A DNA stretch of 64,000 nucleotides, taken from Cyanoderma ruficeps. Taxonomy: Eukaryota; Chordata; Aves; Passeriformes; Timaliidae. This document shows positions 47,943 through 60,800 of the stretch, one piece after another. Below the pieces are notes generated by a model. That model had not been told where the DNA came from and ran no database searches. It saw only the letters and a program-made list of their open reading frames with translations. The position numbers and the translations under genes are program-made. Numbering within the stretch: the stretch's first letter is position 1; every line of letters begins with the position of its first letter. The stretch spans positions 42,910,750 to 42,974,749 of the forward strand of contig VZDJ01007747.1 in assembly GCA_008694505.1 (NCBI GenBank), given 5' to 3'.

Positions 47943-50900
47943 TGACACAGTTGCTCCCACTGACCAATTTGGAGGCAGCCTCTGTTGTAAAAGTGGAGAG
48001 CTGCTATCCCTGTGCTTCTTCAACCGTGCCTTAAATTATAACTTCTGATTTATTAGTGGAACCCTACAAATTGTTGGATGTCACAAGGGCTAACATTTGT
48101 GTTCCTGCCTGATTTAGGATCTTTGGTATTACACAAAATGGAAAAAAAAAAACGTAATTTTGGTTATGAGGTCTGACTTGAGCATTTGTGATGCGGTGCT
48201 GCTTTGGGTGATTTGATTTTCCAGTCCAACATGGTAATTTGGGATTAAAACTGAATTAGTGCTGGGTTTTTAAAACTGGGAAAAATCATTGCTAGACTGT
48301 AAAATTTAACATCCTGAAGCCTTATGCTTCAAACTGTCTTATTGATTAGCCTGTATTACTTTATTATTTTTTCCTACAAATCCTTTTATACCTTATTAAG
48401 TGAATTATCTTCCAGGTGGGAAACTAAAATGTCTGAGATGTAATAAAGCTCCGGGCTGTCATTCTAATCAGTGCAAAATTAATTTATAGTGTACACTGGA
48501 TAGAAAAGGCTCAAAGAGGTTTATGCTAACCTGGTTTACTTCCACATACTGAAATTACGAGAATAGGAAGGAAAGCATGAATTCCCTAGAATGAACTGAA
48601 GTTATTCGAAGTATTAGAGTTTGAATGTACGTTTTCATTTCGAAAGTGAACTTTGTTTGTTGTTGTTAAATAGTTCTTAATAATCCTTCTTCTTGTAAGA
48701 TGCTTCTTATCCCAGTGAGGGTCAGTTAAAAAAGAACAGATGGTGCAAAGACAAACTACAGCATTGCAGCAGTGTTTGTCCACCCTGTCTGGAACTTGAG
48801 TGCTTGAGGTTCAGCCTCAGCTCCTAAAAAAGATAAGAGAAGAGCAAAGATTATACCAACAGAGCAGCAAAATATTTGAAGAATTTATCTGATGCACTGC
48901 ACAGTGAGTAGAAAAGTTTGATATTGCATTCAGTGCCTGAAGTGTCACTTTAATAACCATAAATACGAAATAAAAATCTAAGAGTGTTGAGCTGTGAGGG
49001 TTTACTCTTCCTGGCATCCAGCGTAAGCAGTTGGCATTCCTTCTTGTCATCAGTCATCCTTTTGGTGGGCTAAGCATGCCTAACAAATTAGTTGCTCGTT
49101 GCTTATTTGGCTGCTGTTTTGCTGCTGTGTCAGACTCTATTTGGCTGTTAAAACTGCAGCCTTTTTCCAGGTACTGTGTCTTTCTCTCTGGATGGTGTTA
49201 TTAATAGAATGTTCCTTTTGTTATTTGCAGTTCTCATAATTGCCTTAAACTCACAGCCTGAGCTTAATTCACCTTGTTTGGGTTTTATGTCGTCTAGCTG
49301 AAGCATCTTGCATATGAAATTTGTGTTTCAGAAAAGCACAGACCAGGTTATTGCTATCTAGAGAAGACCAGCATCTTAATCGCTTAAAATTTGATATGAA
49401 GTGAGGTATAGATCATGCAGTCAGGAGTGTGAAATCTAAAGACACAAGATGGGACATGAACACTCAGAGCAGAACTGATGGGAGTGACAATAGAGCAAAA
49501 ATAGTACAATTACTGACCTTTGTGTGAGAGGAGAAAGTGAATGAAAGCTGCCTCTGAGAACTGTGCGAAAAATAAATTTAAAAAACAGGGACTGTATATG
49601 ATGGATACTTGAGTGTATATGCATGGACATGGCAGTAGTGAGATGTTCTAATATAGTTTTCTTGGTGGATATTTAGCACCAAGAATTCCTAAATCATGTT
49701 TTAGTCATGAAAGGACAAATGCACTCAAGGAATAGGCTTTTGCTGATGTAGGCATCAGCAAAGGGTTTAGTTTTCTCACATTCTGTGAATGCAGAAAGTT
49801 TTACAATGCTGTGACATACTTTAGTGCTTGAAAGCTTGTATGCATTCCCATTAGAAGTAATCTGCCAGCATGAAGTCTTTATGAGAGTCTTTTGTCCAGA
49901 GGGGAAAATGGAAATTATTTGGGATTGATTGAAACATTACGGTAGGGGCAGGTAGAAGTGGCTCTTAAGAATCTCTTCTTATACTATAATCCTCACACAC
50001 AGAAACAAATTCAAAACAAAAATTGAAATATTCCACTCTTGGAAGTTTGAAATGGTTCGCTCTAATGTGTTTAAATGTCACCGGGTTGTATTTTAAAAGA
50101 AATTTTTGCTGAAATTAGCACTGATTTGGAAAGACCATATTTATTAGTAGAGCTTTGTAACAAAAAGTGATTCACTCATGTCTTTTTTTTTTTTTCCTCC
50201 AAGCCAGCTTTGCCTGAAAATTTCTTGATGTTGGATCAGGTGCACAGATCCTTTTTTACAGAGCTGACAGAATAAATGTAAACTGTGAGAACACCTGACA
50301 GCTGCATTTCAGCTGCAATGTGGTATAAGATGTGTGAGTGAAACAGAACAAGGCAGGACAACCCCCAGAACCTGAATTCAAGACAGTGTAAGAGACATGA
50401 GCACGGTGAAATGATTTATAAGTCTGTTAGCAGAATCTGTTACCAGAATATTTACAATTGTTGATGTGTGACCCTTGCTCATAGATACTGTCTGCAGAAG
50501 TGGGTTGAGTTTTGGTTTGTTTGTTTGTTTTGTTCTGGGATTTTTTTTTTTTTCAACAGAGGGATGAGAACAGAAAGAAAATCCATCCAGCCTGCATGAC
50601 TCTATAGCCTTGAATTTCCCTTTAAAAACAAACCAGAAAAACAACACCCTAAACCAACTTGAAGTGACTTCTGACTTTCCTTTTATTAAAGAAAAACCCC
50701 AGCTGTGAACATGTACGATTTGTAGACTTTTTAAAATAGCAGCTCAGGCTTTATGAAATGGATTTGCATTTGTAAATACCATTATTAAGAATTTAAGCAG
50801 CTCAGACAATAATTATTTTAAGTATTAAAGACGCCTTGGTGTTAGAACAAATTGTCTATACCTGACTTGTATTTACTTGTCTTTGAAGTGAGATTTACAA

Positions 50901-51540
50901 TGTGTGTAAATCCATATTCAGTTGAGTGGGAAATTCCTGTGTATCTAAAAGGAGCTTCATAACACCACAGCAAATGAGTAGAAGAGGAGTTAGAGCAATA
51001 TAGTTTCTTCAGTGAGAGGCAGAAGACAGTGTTAATTATGGAAAACACAAACAAACATCAAATTGTACAACGTACATATGTCTCTAAAAACTTCAAAAAA
51101 AAAAATACTCAGGTGCTTTCTAGAGGTAGAAATTTAAGTAATCTAGTTGTTGTAGCTGACTGATACTCCTCTTTCAGAGTAGAAAATATTAATTGTTGTG
51201 CCTATGTCTTGAAGACTTGTTTAATAGCTAGAGGAAGGTGGCAGAGTAACGTTAGAGAACACATTGATTGGGAAGAACTTCCACAGTTTTGTTAAAACTG
51301 GATCACAGTGCAGCCAAGAGTGCAGGGTTCATGGTGTCATATAAGTACCAGAAAGCAGGAAAATTATTCTGTGGCATAGGAGTTAAAGTTTCCATTTGTG
51401 AGGGTGACAGTTTTCTCCCTGACATCTGTTCAGTGTCATCTCAAGGCTGTCTAAGAACTGTTAAATGCTCTGGGGGAGGAACAGATGAGATTTGAAACCT
51501 GTAACATTTTCTTCTGGGGGGAAATGTATGGACCAAAGAG
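47943..51540. other. Unique AT-rich DNA, no gene recognised
   Basis: About 3.6 kb of AT-rich non-coding sequence. It has T runs near 50181-50195 and 50539-50552, the latter after (GTTT)n. No repeat family or exon was recognised. Confidence 0.45.
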
Positions 51541-51734
51541 AAGTGCAGAACTGCTGAGGTTGGTGGAAGCCTCTTGAGGTTGTGTGGTTCCACCCTCCTG
51601 CTCAGGGCCACGAGAAGCTGAACTTTGAGTATCTCAAAGGATAAAGACTCCACAAAGTCTCTGGGCAAACATGTTCCAGTCATTCTCAGTAGAAAGTGTG
51701 TGTGGCATTTTTCTCACATTTGAACTTTCAGCCA
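51541..51734 (-). mobile_element. CR1 LINE fragment, reverse orientation
   Basis: A diverged antisense CR1 3' end: GCAGAACTGCTGAGGTTGGT, CCACCCTCCTGCTCAGGGCC, GAGTATCTCAAAGGATAAAG, GACTCCACAAAGTCTCTGGG and CAAACATGTTCCAGTCATTC. It is the CR1 subfamily with the 'GACTCCAC...CTCTGGGCA...TTCCAGT' block. Similarity weakens beyond 51700 but is traceable through TTTCTCACATTTGAACTTTC. Confidence 0.88.
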
Positions 51735-52350
51735 GGTCTTCCAGTGACACATGGGGAAACTGTATTCTGCATTGACATGAAAAGCCAAAAATTTTCCTTG
51801 TGACATACTCAGAAATGTCTCTTCTTTCCTCTTGTACACCATGGTATATTCAGGCAGGAGCCAACTGTACTGTGGATGTGTCAGAGAGATTGTCTATTTG
51901 TCACAGTGCACAAGGCAACTGAGCAATTAGTCAAGATAGGAGTCAGGCATTTCTCATTACTAAATTAACCAATTGTTGCAGCTGGGCTGAACTTTTCGGC
52001 CAAAAAATGCTAAGCAGAAAGCTGCAAATCCAAATTGATGAAGAAATAACACAACTTTCCATGTCAGCACTGACAAGTACTTTCCATTAGAAAATGTGAC
52101 CTTAAGAAAATCTGAGATAAATTGAAGTATTTAATTTAATCTCATCTTGACTGCAAGCTTTTCATCTTTATTAATTGAACTTTTTAATGATACAAAACCT
52201 CTCTCTTGGTTGTCAGACTTTTCCAGGAAATTCTCATACAAGAGAAAAATAATTTTTGCAGCTACTTGAACTTTTCTTTATTCCATTGTAAAATATGTAT
52301 CTTATTTGCCTTAAAATCCTATTATAATCCTGATCATTTTGATGAATCAC

Positions 52351-52425
52351 TTGATATTTTGCACAAATTAGACACCATTTGATATTTTGGACAAATTGGT
52401 CACGGTCATTGGACAAACTGGTGCC
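52351..52425. repeat. 28-bp imperfect tandem repeat, 2.7 copies
   Basis: Copies at 52351-52377 and 52378-52405 share TTGATATTTTG.ACAAATT, and a partial third copy follows (GGACAAACTGGT). The copies are diverged, so the array is old. Confidence 0.8.
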
Positions 52426-52614
52426 ACCACCACCAGTTCTGGGGCAATGTCTGTTAAGCTCCAGTCCACGAGGGATGGAAAGGTCTGTAATGACGTCTAG
52501 GGGGGGAAAAAAGAGCATTTAACAGTATGTTGCTAACTAATAAATAATAATTTAGATAGTAGTGATACTGAAATTTCTGTGCAAAATTTATTTTGTTTAT
52601 TTATACTTTTGTAG

Positions 52615-52669
52615 GTACTTGGTGAGACAGCAGCCAGAGCTAAGGATCAGGAAGTTGAGGTGCTCAGCA
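52615..52669 (+). other. Candidate exon (splice-bounded)
   Basis: A T-rich tract ending TTATACTTTTGTAG gives a fair splice acceptor (AG at 52613-52614), and GTGAGTAC from 52670 gives a strong donor apart from an A at the last exon base. The 55 bases between are open in two frames. One reads VLGETAARAKDQEVEVLS. It stands out as less AT-rich than its flanks. I recognise no protein in it, and it could be a non-coding RNA exon or chance. Confidence 0.15.
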
Positions 52670-53665
52670 GTGAGTACAGAGAGTAAACCAAGCTGTCAAA
52701 ACAAGTGATTGTTTGCCCGTGAATAAAACAAAAACCTAGGAATGGAGCGGGGCTTTGGAAGGTAAGTTAATTAAATGCTGCTAAAGGGAGACTAAAGCTC
52801 TTTTGTTTCTAGATTTGTATCGTTGCTTCCTCAAATGACTGTGGTCATTAGGAATAAATATCTGGTCTTTACCCTTGACACCAAGGTTATGTAAGGGGTC
52901 TTAGTTGAAGTGCCTTATAATAAACCAAGCTTTGGTGCACAGAAAAGAAAAATACAGGGCTCTGATTCTCGACTTGTGTTATGCACAGTCACTGTATTGC
53001 GCAGGAAAAGCCCAGAAACATAAATGTGACATGAATTTTGTGCCTGAATAGTTGATTAAAAGGATGCTTTAGTGGCTGCTGCACACTTTATGCATTCTTA
53101 TTATCCTGCAATTGCACGACGAGATCTGTATCTAAATCCAATCTCTTTCCAACATCAGCAGCAAGTTTAGTATCATGGGAAAATTGTTAGAGACAGTTTA
53201 GCTACTGGGGATAGACCGAGTGCTGTTAGTGCTGACACTGCTGTGTTGTTCACTGTGGTCTGACACTGTCCCACAGCTTTTCTGCAGCAAAAAGAGGAAA
53301 GAAGCCCTATGGCTCTATTGGATGTCAGGGGTCACTTAACAGCAGATTGTAAGCAGGGGATGCTTTTGTGGCCAGTGCTGAGTTGTCTGGCTTTGAATCT
53401 AGGCTGTCACTATCCCCTGAAGTAGCTTTTAAAAGCCATTTCTTGGTTCCAAATGAAGCACAACTTCAAATGTTCTTGCACTGTATTGGGAGTCTATGTC
53501 TGGAGGGTGCAGCTGGTGAATTTCTGTTTAATAACCACAGCCCTTATCCTTCATATTTCAAAGGAATCCCCCCACTCTGCAATGAAATGAGAACATTTAA
53601 ATGGCCAGGAAAATTCCCTGGAAAAGTGTCTACCTGATAATGTAGCTGGAGAACAAGGACCCCAT

Positions 53666-54140
53666 TGTGGTTTAACCCAGCAGGCAGCTAAGCACAGCAC
53701 AGCTGCTCACTCACTCCCCCACTGTGGGATGAGAATGGGAGAAAGGTGAAACTGTGTGTTGTGATAAAGACAGTTTAATAGGACAGAAAGGAAAGGGAAA
53801 ATAGTGATAAAAGATCATAGAAAACAAATGATGGGACCACAGAACTAGTGATAGGACAAGGGGTAATGGCTTTAAGTGGAAAAAGGTAGCTTTAGGCTAG
53901 ATCTTAGGAAGAAATTCTTCCCTGTTGAGCTGCCCCATCCCTGGAAGTGTTCAAGTGTTCAGGGCCAGGCTGGACAGGGCTCTGAGCAGTCTGGTGTAGT
54001 GAAGAGTATCCCTGCACATGGCAGAGGGTTGGAACTTGATGATCTTTAAGGTCCCTTCCAACCCAAACCATTCTGTGATGCACAAGGCACTGGCCCCACA
54101 CCCACTGACCGATGCCTGGCCACATCCAGCCAGCTTTACA
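53666..54140 (-). mobile_element. ERVL-type LTR, minus strand, CR1 inserted
   Basis: The left part (53666-53833) opens TGTGGTTTAACCCAGCAGGC, then CAGCTGCTCACTCACTCCCC, ACTGTGGGATGAGA and ATAAAGACAGTTTAATAGG. This is the R/U5 end of an avian ERVL-like LTR read in antisense. After an intervening CR1 the LTR resumes with TGATGCACAAGGCACTGGCC and CCCACTGACCGATGCCTGGC, fading at about 54140. The U3 end is missing, so the LTR is truncated as well as interrupted. The left part resembles the LTR at 15866. Confidence 0.87.
53834..54075 (+). mobile_element. CR1 LINE fragment inserted in LTR
   Basis: A 5'-truncated plus-strand CR1: AACTAGTGATAGGACAAGGG, GTAATGGCTTTAAGTGGAAA, TTAGGAAGAAATTCTTCCCT, CTGCCCCATCCCTGGAAGTG, ATCTTTAAGGTCCCTTCCAA and the end CCATTCTG. 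The block normally found between 'TTCTTC...' and 'GCTGCCCCATCCC' is missing, an internal deletion of roughly 45 bases. TGATG occurs immediately on both sides (53829-53833 and 54076-54080), which I read as the target-site duplication. Confidence 0.93.
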
Positions 54141-57100
54141 CATCTTCTCTACCACCTGTCCATGTAGTTCAATCCTGTTTTGGCTGTTTGTGGATTAGCC
54201 AGAAACTACAATTACCAGAATTCCTGAACAAATGGAATTAGTTTGTTTACCCTGTCTTGACTACCTTAGTTCCCTGATAAATTTTTGTGACTCAGACCTC
54301 ACCCTTTCCTTGGCTCCTGGCTTACTGGCAAAACATTGCACTTCACTGTAGGCTTAAAATAAATATTACAATCTCAATTATTAAGTGGAACTTTCACCAC
54401 ACAAAGTATTTCTCTCATAAGGGTTGTATTTTCTCTCACAGGATTTTTTTAGCAACCTGTACCTGATCTTCATGTTCTGTCTGCAGGCATCCCCTTCTTA
54501 GGGTCTCCTGTTCAGCAACCCCTGATATCTGATAGAGCCATAGCTATTCCACTCTATCAAAAAGTGCCATTTGATAATAAAATCAGCAAGTCTCTGATGA
54601 GATGCCTGTCCCTGATATACAGCCCTTGAGACAGCTGAAAATAAGCTGCTTTCACAAAGAAGCACAAAAATCCTTTGAAAGATGCTGTAAATGATGTTCA
54701 CAGAGGGGCCTTCTGCTAAATCTCCATTAAAATTAGCTTAAGCCCCAAAGCATGTAATTTTAATCTTCTCGAGGTCCTGCCATCTCTTTTTAATATTTAT
54801 AAATGGGTAAGAGGAATACTCAATCATTTTTTAATCTAGTTAAATCTAACAATATCTTGTGGTAAAGAATTCCACAACCGAGACTCTATTGCAAACTATT
54901 TGCTTTTAATCAATTCCAAAATTGCCCATATGAGATCTTTTTTGTTTGCAAAGGTTTTGGCTTAAAGATCAACTTGGAGCGAAGTCTGATGTGAGAAAAA
55001 ACTGAGCAAGTTGAGTTCTGGATCGAGATCTGGAACACTGTGGCTACCCTTCTTTGCATCAAAATTTTTTTTGAATGCTTATTTCAGCTCATATTTTCAG
55101 CCTCTCTTAGCTCATTCATCACCAAGAAAAATCTTTCAAGGGCCAAAATAAATGTGTGGGAAATGATAGAAGGGAGCTTATGTATGGGCAAGAGTGGAGA
55201 GGGGTTAAAAGCTATCCACCCACTTCTTGCTATGAAGAGGAAAGGTTAAATAGAAGAATATATCTTACTTTGTCTGTTTATACCTGTCTCGTTCCTCAGG
55301 GTGCTGTTACCTTGCAATGCTGTCACCTCTGTGCTACAGAAGGAATAGGTAACTGCAGTTAATGTGCTAAATACAGACAAAGTGTGTGAAAGAAGCTGCA
55401 TTTTCAATAGTCTCAAGAGACTTTGGGAAAAAAGAAACCTACTTTATTTCATTAAGTCTTGTGTAGGGCTGCAGAAGGGAGGCAGGGCAGCAGAGGCAGT
55501 GCTTCCTTTTATTGTGGCAGTGTTGAATGTAATTCTGCAGAGGAAGAGCAGTGTGAACAAAGACCACTAAGGCAGTGATGGCAGTGGGTGCCCTTTTCCT
55601 TAGACCACAGTTATGCCTGATTCAAGGGTTAGACTTACATTAATGCCAAATATGCTTTAAAGGTTTATAGAATATAAAGAACACAATTAGAAGCTGCAGT
55701 GATTGCATTGCTGTGAAAACTAGTTCTGTCTTCAGATAGTATTTCAGTGGGGACATTTCTGAGGATGTACGTGGTGTGATACCTCTCCTTGCTGCCTTGT
55801 GGCATGCTTGTACTTTAATGCACATATTTAATTTTTAAAGGTAAAACTAAGCTTCTGCCTGTAGTTCTGTGTATCCATTCTCAGAGGTCACTTTTTGATG
55901 GACTCTTCAGATAACTTTTCATGTCCCATAGATTATGTTCTCTGAATAGGGAGTTAATGGAGCTGGCTTGCTTGAGTTCCTGACCAAGATGTTCCAATGT
56001 GTGGAGGTCTGGAGGAAGGATTTCACTGAGGGATGGGTGTTTGTGTGTGGGTAGATCTATAAAATATGAATATATGTGTAAGAATAGTGTAAATTCCTTA
56101 GGTATCCCAGAATGCCATCCCCACTGGAAATGAAGTCATGACATAGTTACTGGAAAGTTGCATAAATTCAAACATACAACAGAAGCAGACTTTATATGTC
56201 ACATGTATGAGAGGATGATAGAAACTTTCAGCTGCATAAGTGACAGTTGTGGGTGTAAATCATAACTTTTCAGCTTAGGTTTTCTTTTGCCTAAGTTTGC
56301 ATATTATGATACCACTTGTATCTAAATGTCTTACAGTTCAAGCAACATAATTAATTGACTTTGTGTAGCTGTTGTCTTCTCTTTCCTTAGGGAACAACAT
56401 GCTGGAAATGGAATGCCATGATACAGGTTTAAATAAGCAGGTTTAATGACAGGCACTTGTACCTGGAGTAAAGGGTGGTGAGAACTCAGTGATTTTTGGA
56501 TGTCTACAGGCCATTTTGGGTTTACATGGGATGTTCTGGTTGATTTAAGTCAACTTGGGAGCACTAGCAGAAAATTGTAAGGTGCTTTAGCCTTGCAGGG
56601 TAGGTGGAACAGTCATTGCAGCTGACAAATAAAAAAAAAACTGTCAATCAAAATGGTTAAAAGGTCAGTGATTCCCCTCAAGTTACGCAAAATAGAAGAA
56701 GAGAGCTAAAGCTATAAAAACTACCACCACTTACACAGAAATTGCCAATTATCAGAGGATGTCCCAGTGTGCATTTTGAACAAGTGTCAACAACCAGGCA
56801 CAAAGACTTCCAGCCCTTCACGCCTGGTGCACTTTGTACACACACAAAGCCATTTCCCAGGAAAGGGAATGTGTCTAATTCCCTGCAACCTCACTTTTGT
56901 TCAGTGTGCAAGTGTTTTTGCAAATCTTTCGTTGATCCCTCTGTACTGATTTGATTTGTATCATCCTTCCAAGGGCTACCCTTTCATTTTGCTTCTGCCT
57001 TTATTTGCCAAATTATACTCGTTCTTACCATATTAATCCTGTCACTGATTAACTCTTTTTCTCAAATACCATTCAAGCATACTGCAGTATGGTATAATGC

Positions 57101-57844
57101 TGTCATATCTGTATTTTCCTGGAGCATTCATCCTATTTTATTTTCTTTTAAATAGCCAAACTAGTTCATTATATGATGAGAGAGTTTTGCATTTTTCTGC
57201 ATTTTACACAGTCAAGGAATATAAAACCAAAAGAAAAATAATGTGGTTTGCTTTAATCCTGTGTTTTCCCCACTTTACAGTTATTTCTGTAAATAAACAG
57301 TGAAATAATAGTATTCCTGTTCCCATGAAAGAATCCAGTTTAGGAAAGACCAAAGTAGCACAGAAATAGTTGTTCTTCAAGTTGAGTTGTTCTCACCTTT
57401 CAAGATTTAAGTTTACTTAACTCTAGCATAAGCAGAATATGTGATTGTGATGGGTAAATTGAAAAGTAGGTAAATAGATTGCACTATGAGAGGGGTGGAA
57501 GCAATTTTCAATTAGTACCCCTGAGTTCTGGGACTTACTTGATTATATTCTATTGCTGGTTTTGGCACAAACTGTTTATTAACCAGTATAAAGTGTACAG
57601 GTTTTTGCCATTATCCAGGTGTCTTCCAAATTTATGGTTTATATTGAAATTTGCTCATTGATTTCCAAGCTCAAATCTAAATCTAAATGCTCTCTGGGCT
57701 ATTTTCAATGTATCTTTGAATTTTAATGTTGAGTTAATGGAATCTATTCTAAGGTTTACAGCAGATTTCATATCTGGCCTGTTCTCAGTTTCAGGTTTTT
57801 AAAGGATGACCTTAAGCAGCAAGAGCTGAATGAAGAGAACCTGT
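54141..57844. other. Unique AT-rich DNA, no gene recognised
   Basis: About 3.7 kb of AT-rich non-coding DNA. Frames are 60-70 codons and unrecognised. The first 250 bases (TGTGGATTAGCCAGAAACTA onward, with AATAAA near 54359) could be another old repeat, but I cannot identify it. Confidence 0.4.
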
Positions 57845-57876
57845 GCATATATGTATATATGTATATATGCATATAT
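57845..57876. repeat. TATATATG array, near-palindromic
   Basis: Three to four units of the octamer TATATATG flanked by GCATATATG...TATATATGC. The arms are close to inverted repeats of each other, so the tract could extrude as a hairpin. Confidence 0.8.
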
Positions 57877-60800
57877 TTTGTATTCCCTATTCCTACTATT
57901 GTCACAACAAGAAAATCTGCAATGGATCCAGTTGAATCTTGCTTCCAAAAAGTTATACTTGGGATTAGATGGACTGGTTCCTGTTCACCACCTCTCCACT
58001 CCTCCGACCACAGTTTGGAGACCTAGAAAACAGCATTTGAAGTTAACTTTGTCTTGCTGTCAGCCAGGTAACAATAACCCTTCTGAGAGAGAATATAAGA
58101 GGCTCTTTTTCCTGTCAGTGTAGGAGGGTGGATGTCTGGACTTCTAAAGGGAGACAGTTGTTGCACAGGAGTGTGGAAGAATTTCCCTGTGGTACAGGAT
58201 GAGTCACTTCCCCTTAAACTATCAATTGCTTTGTTTGCTTGCCTTGAATGCCAAAAGAGGGGACACAAAACTGATGCAGAACTGCAGAGGTTTTAGCACA
58301 AGACACTCTAAACTAAGTAAATAGCAATCTTGAGCATTTGCTTGCTGCCTCTGCCAGAAAAACCCATCACCCACATCTAATTAGTGATGTTGACATTGGT
58401 TCTGCAGCAACACCTAAAAACGTCCAGTTGACTACTGAAGGATATAAGACTGGAATATTTGAGAAATAATTTTTATTGAAGCAAATAACATTTCTAAGTC
58501 TATTCTTGAATCTTTCCATTTTAATTGTACTTTCTTCTGTGTAGCCCTGACTCTGTGTGACTTTAGATATCTTCTCTGCAGCCTTTCATGGCATATGCCT
58601 CCAATATAGTTGGCATGAAGAGGTTTTTTAAAAGCTGACTTTAATTTACTGATGCTGCATTGCCCAGATCAATATTACTGCGTTTGGAAAGTCTATCCTG
58701 CCATTAGATTTACCAACCAGAAAATGGAGACCACTAAAAGGCTTGACTTCAATTCAGATTTCTAATAAATCTTCTACAAATGTGGATTATGAGGCAGCAT
58801 TTTTTTTTTGTTGTTCCTTTGAAATACTAAGGAGATTCTCCAGTATTTCACAGGGACTGCTGTATCACTGTTACACATGAATCTTCAGCATAGGATTAAG
58901 TAATTATGTGTGTCTTGCAGTGATTTAAAGCTAATGCATTTCACTTTACTCATGAAAAGAGATGCAAGAGGTGTAATGGAACTGCCCAGGACTGAAGCAA
59001 TCAGAATTTAGCCTGTAACATCGATTTATAAAGTTTGTTTTCTTCTCTTTGTATGCTTAATTTTCTGGATACCATTAGCCAGTAAACGTGTTAAGAAAAT
59101 GGCCATCCTCTATTTATATGGTTTAATTTATCATTTTGGTCACAGAGGGTACATTCCCTGGTTGATACTCAGTATTAATGGTTGAATTAAAACAAGTAAT
59201 TGCCAAAAACCACATCTGAGAACTGTCTGATTTTCCTTTCCATTAATCCAGGATAACTACTTGTACTTTCCTTCTACACCTGCATTCTCAGGTCATGTTC
59301 CCCTTTGGCATGTCCTCTTTTTGTTGATTTCCTTTGGCTGTAAAATCACTCAATTTCATTCAGTGAAGGAGGAGGACTGAGAGGAGAAAGTTAAGGAAGT
59401 TTGATGCTTGTGTTACCATAGTGGTAACTCTGATCGCTTTTCACTCTGCAGATTTGTAGATGATGAACAAGCAGATTGTGCTGCTGTATAACAAAGTGAT
59501 GGAGTCCTATTTCTCCCCCTAAAAATACATTTTTGTTTTGACGTTACCCTATTGAACAAATGCTTTAGAGTTACATGAAACCTTTTCATTACAATTTTAT
59601 ATATTCATCTCGAAACAAGCAGAAATTGGTCTTTGTGCTGGTTGCTAACAATTTGCTGTGCTTAATGTATTTGTATTTGCAAAGAATACCTGCAGTTCTC
59701 TTCTTTCCTTTTATTGGCTTCTAAATGTATTGGGGTGAGTTTTTTGCTGGAGAAGGGAGATAATATTAATGATCAATTTCTAAGCATCAAAGCATGGTTG
59801 TGAATTGCTAAATTCTAATGCATATTCCCCATCTGCAGGACTGAAAGGAATCAGCAAGATATAAAAAGCAAATCTTTGTTGCATTCAAATCCAGTGACCA
59901 TCCATCTGATACTGGTACTGCCTTTGAATTTATATCCTGGATTTTCCCAATAGATCTGTAAATGTCTATATATGTTCTGCAAACAGAAATGCATAGCTCT
60001 AAGGTTAAAGGAATGTAATTTTTAATTGTGCCCTTTAGAGAGCATTTATCATTTCTTTCCAAGAGTTATTGGACTCCAGACATTCATGTGCCATATGGAT
60101 ATATATTCCCTTCATTATGAAAATTCCAATATAAATACCACCATCTTCTTTTCTTTGGATCATTTGGCCTGAAAGTTTTAGATCTCATGTCCAATATCAG
60201 ATTGCATATCAGTAAAATGGCTTGAAAATTATCTCACTGCTTGAATGGGGTAATTCTGCTTTCCATTTGACTTGAACTGGTATGTCTTTTAATTTTTATA
60301 AAATTTATTAATTATTCCATTGACATAGCAATGGAATTATAGTCTCATTAAAATGATTAATCATTTATTTTTGGTTGATTTGGGGTGGGGATTTTTGTTT
60401 GCTTGCTTGCTTTTGTTTTGCTGGTTTTTATTCACCTGGAATTCCAAGTTAAAATAGTTCAGCAACAATGAACTTCATCTGGCTCAGTAAAAAGTTCTGC
60501 TGGGGCCTTGAGAGGTTTCTTTCTTTGCAGTCAGTGTTTTGCTCCATGTCACAGTGATTCATCAGCTGCAGTGACTGATGGAAGGGATAAATTACAGGTT
60601 CTTTATCACTGTCTTTGGCAGACGCACTTACAGAACTTTCACTTTTGTCTAGAAAAGGTTCTGGGAAAAACTCTTGTTCATGTTAAATACTTGGTTTTGA
60701 TTAGGAAGATGCTCAAGCTGCTGCTATGGGCTCCTCTTGGTTTATGCCACAGCTCTGCATTTAAATGGCTTTATAGGATGTGATCAGAACTTGAGTGATG

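Larger units (their letters stand above)
51735..53665. other. Unique DNA, candidate exon and local repeat
   Basis: About 1.9 kb without identified transposons. It holds a 27-28 base local repeat (52351-52425) and a splice-bounded 55-base segment (52615-52669), both listed separately. An 89-codon frame at 53368-53637 is unrecognised. Confidence 0.4.

Noticed and set aside
54175..54365. Possible further LTR (TGTGGATTAGCC... with AATAAA)
   Set aside because: No second terminus, target-site duplication or family similarity could be established.
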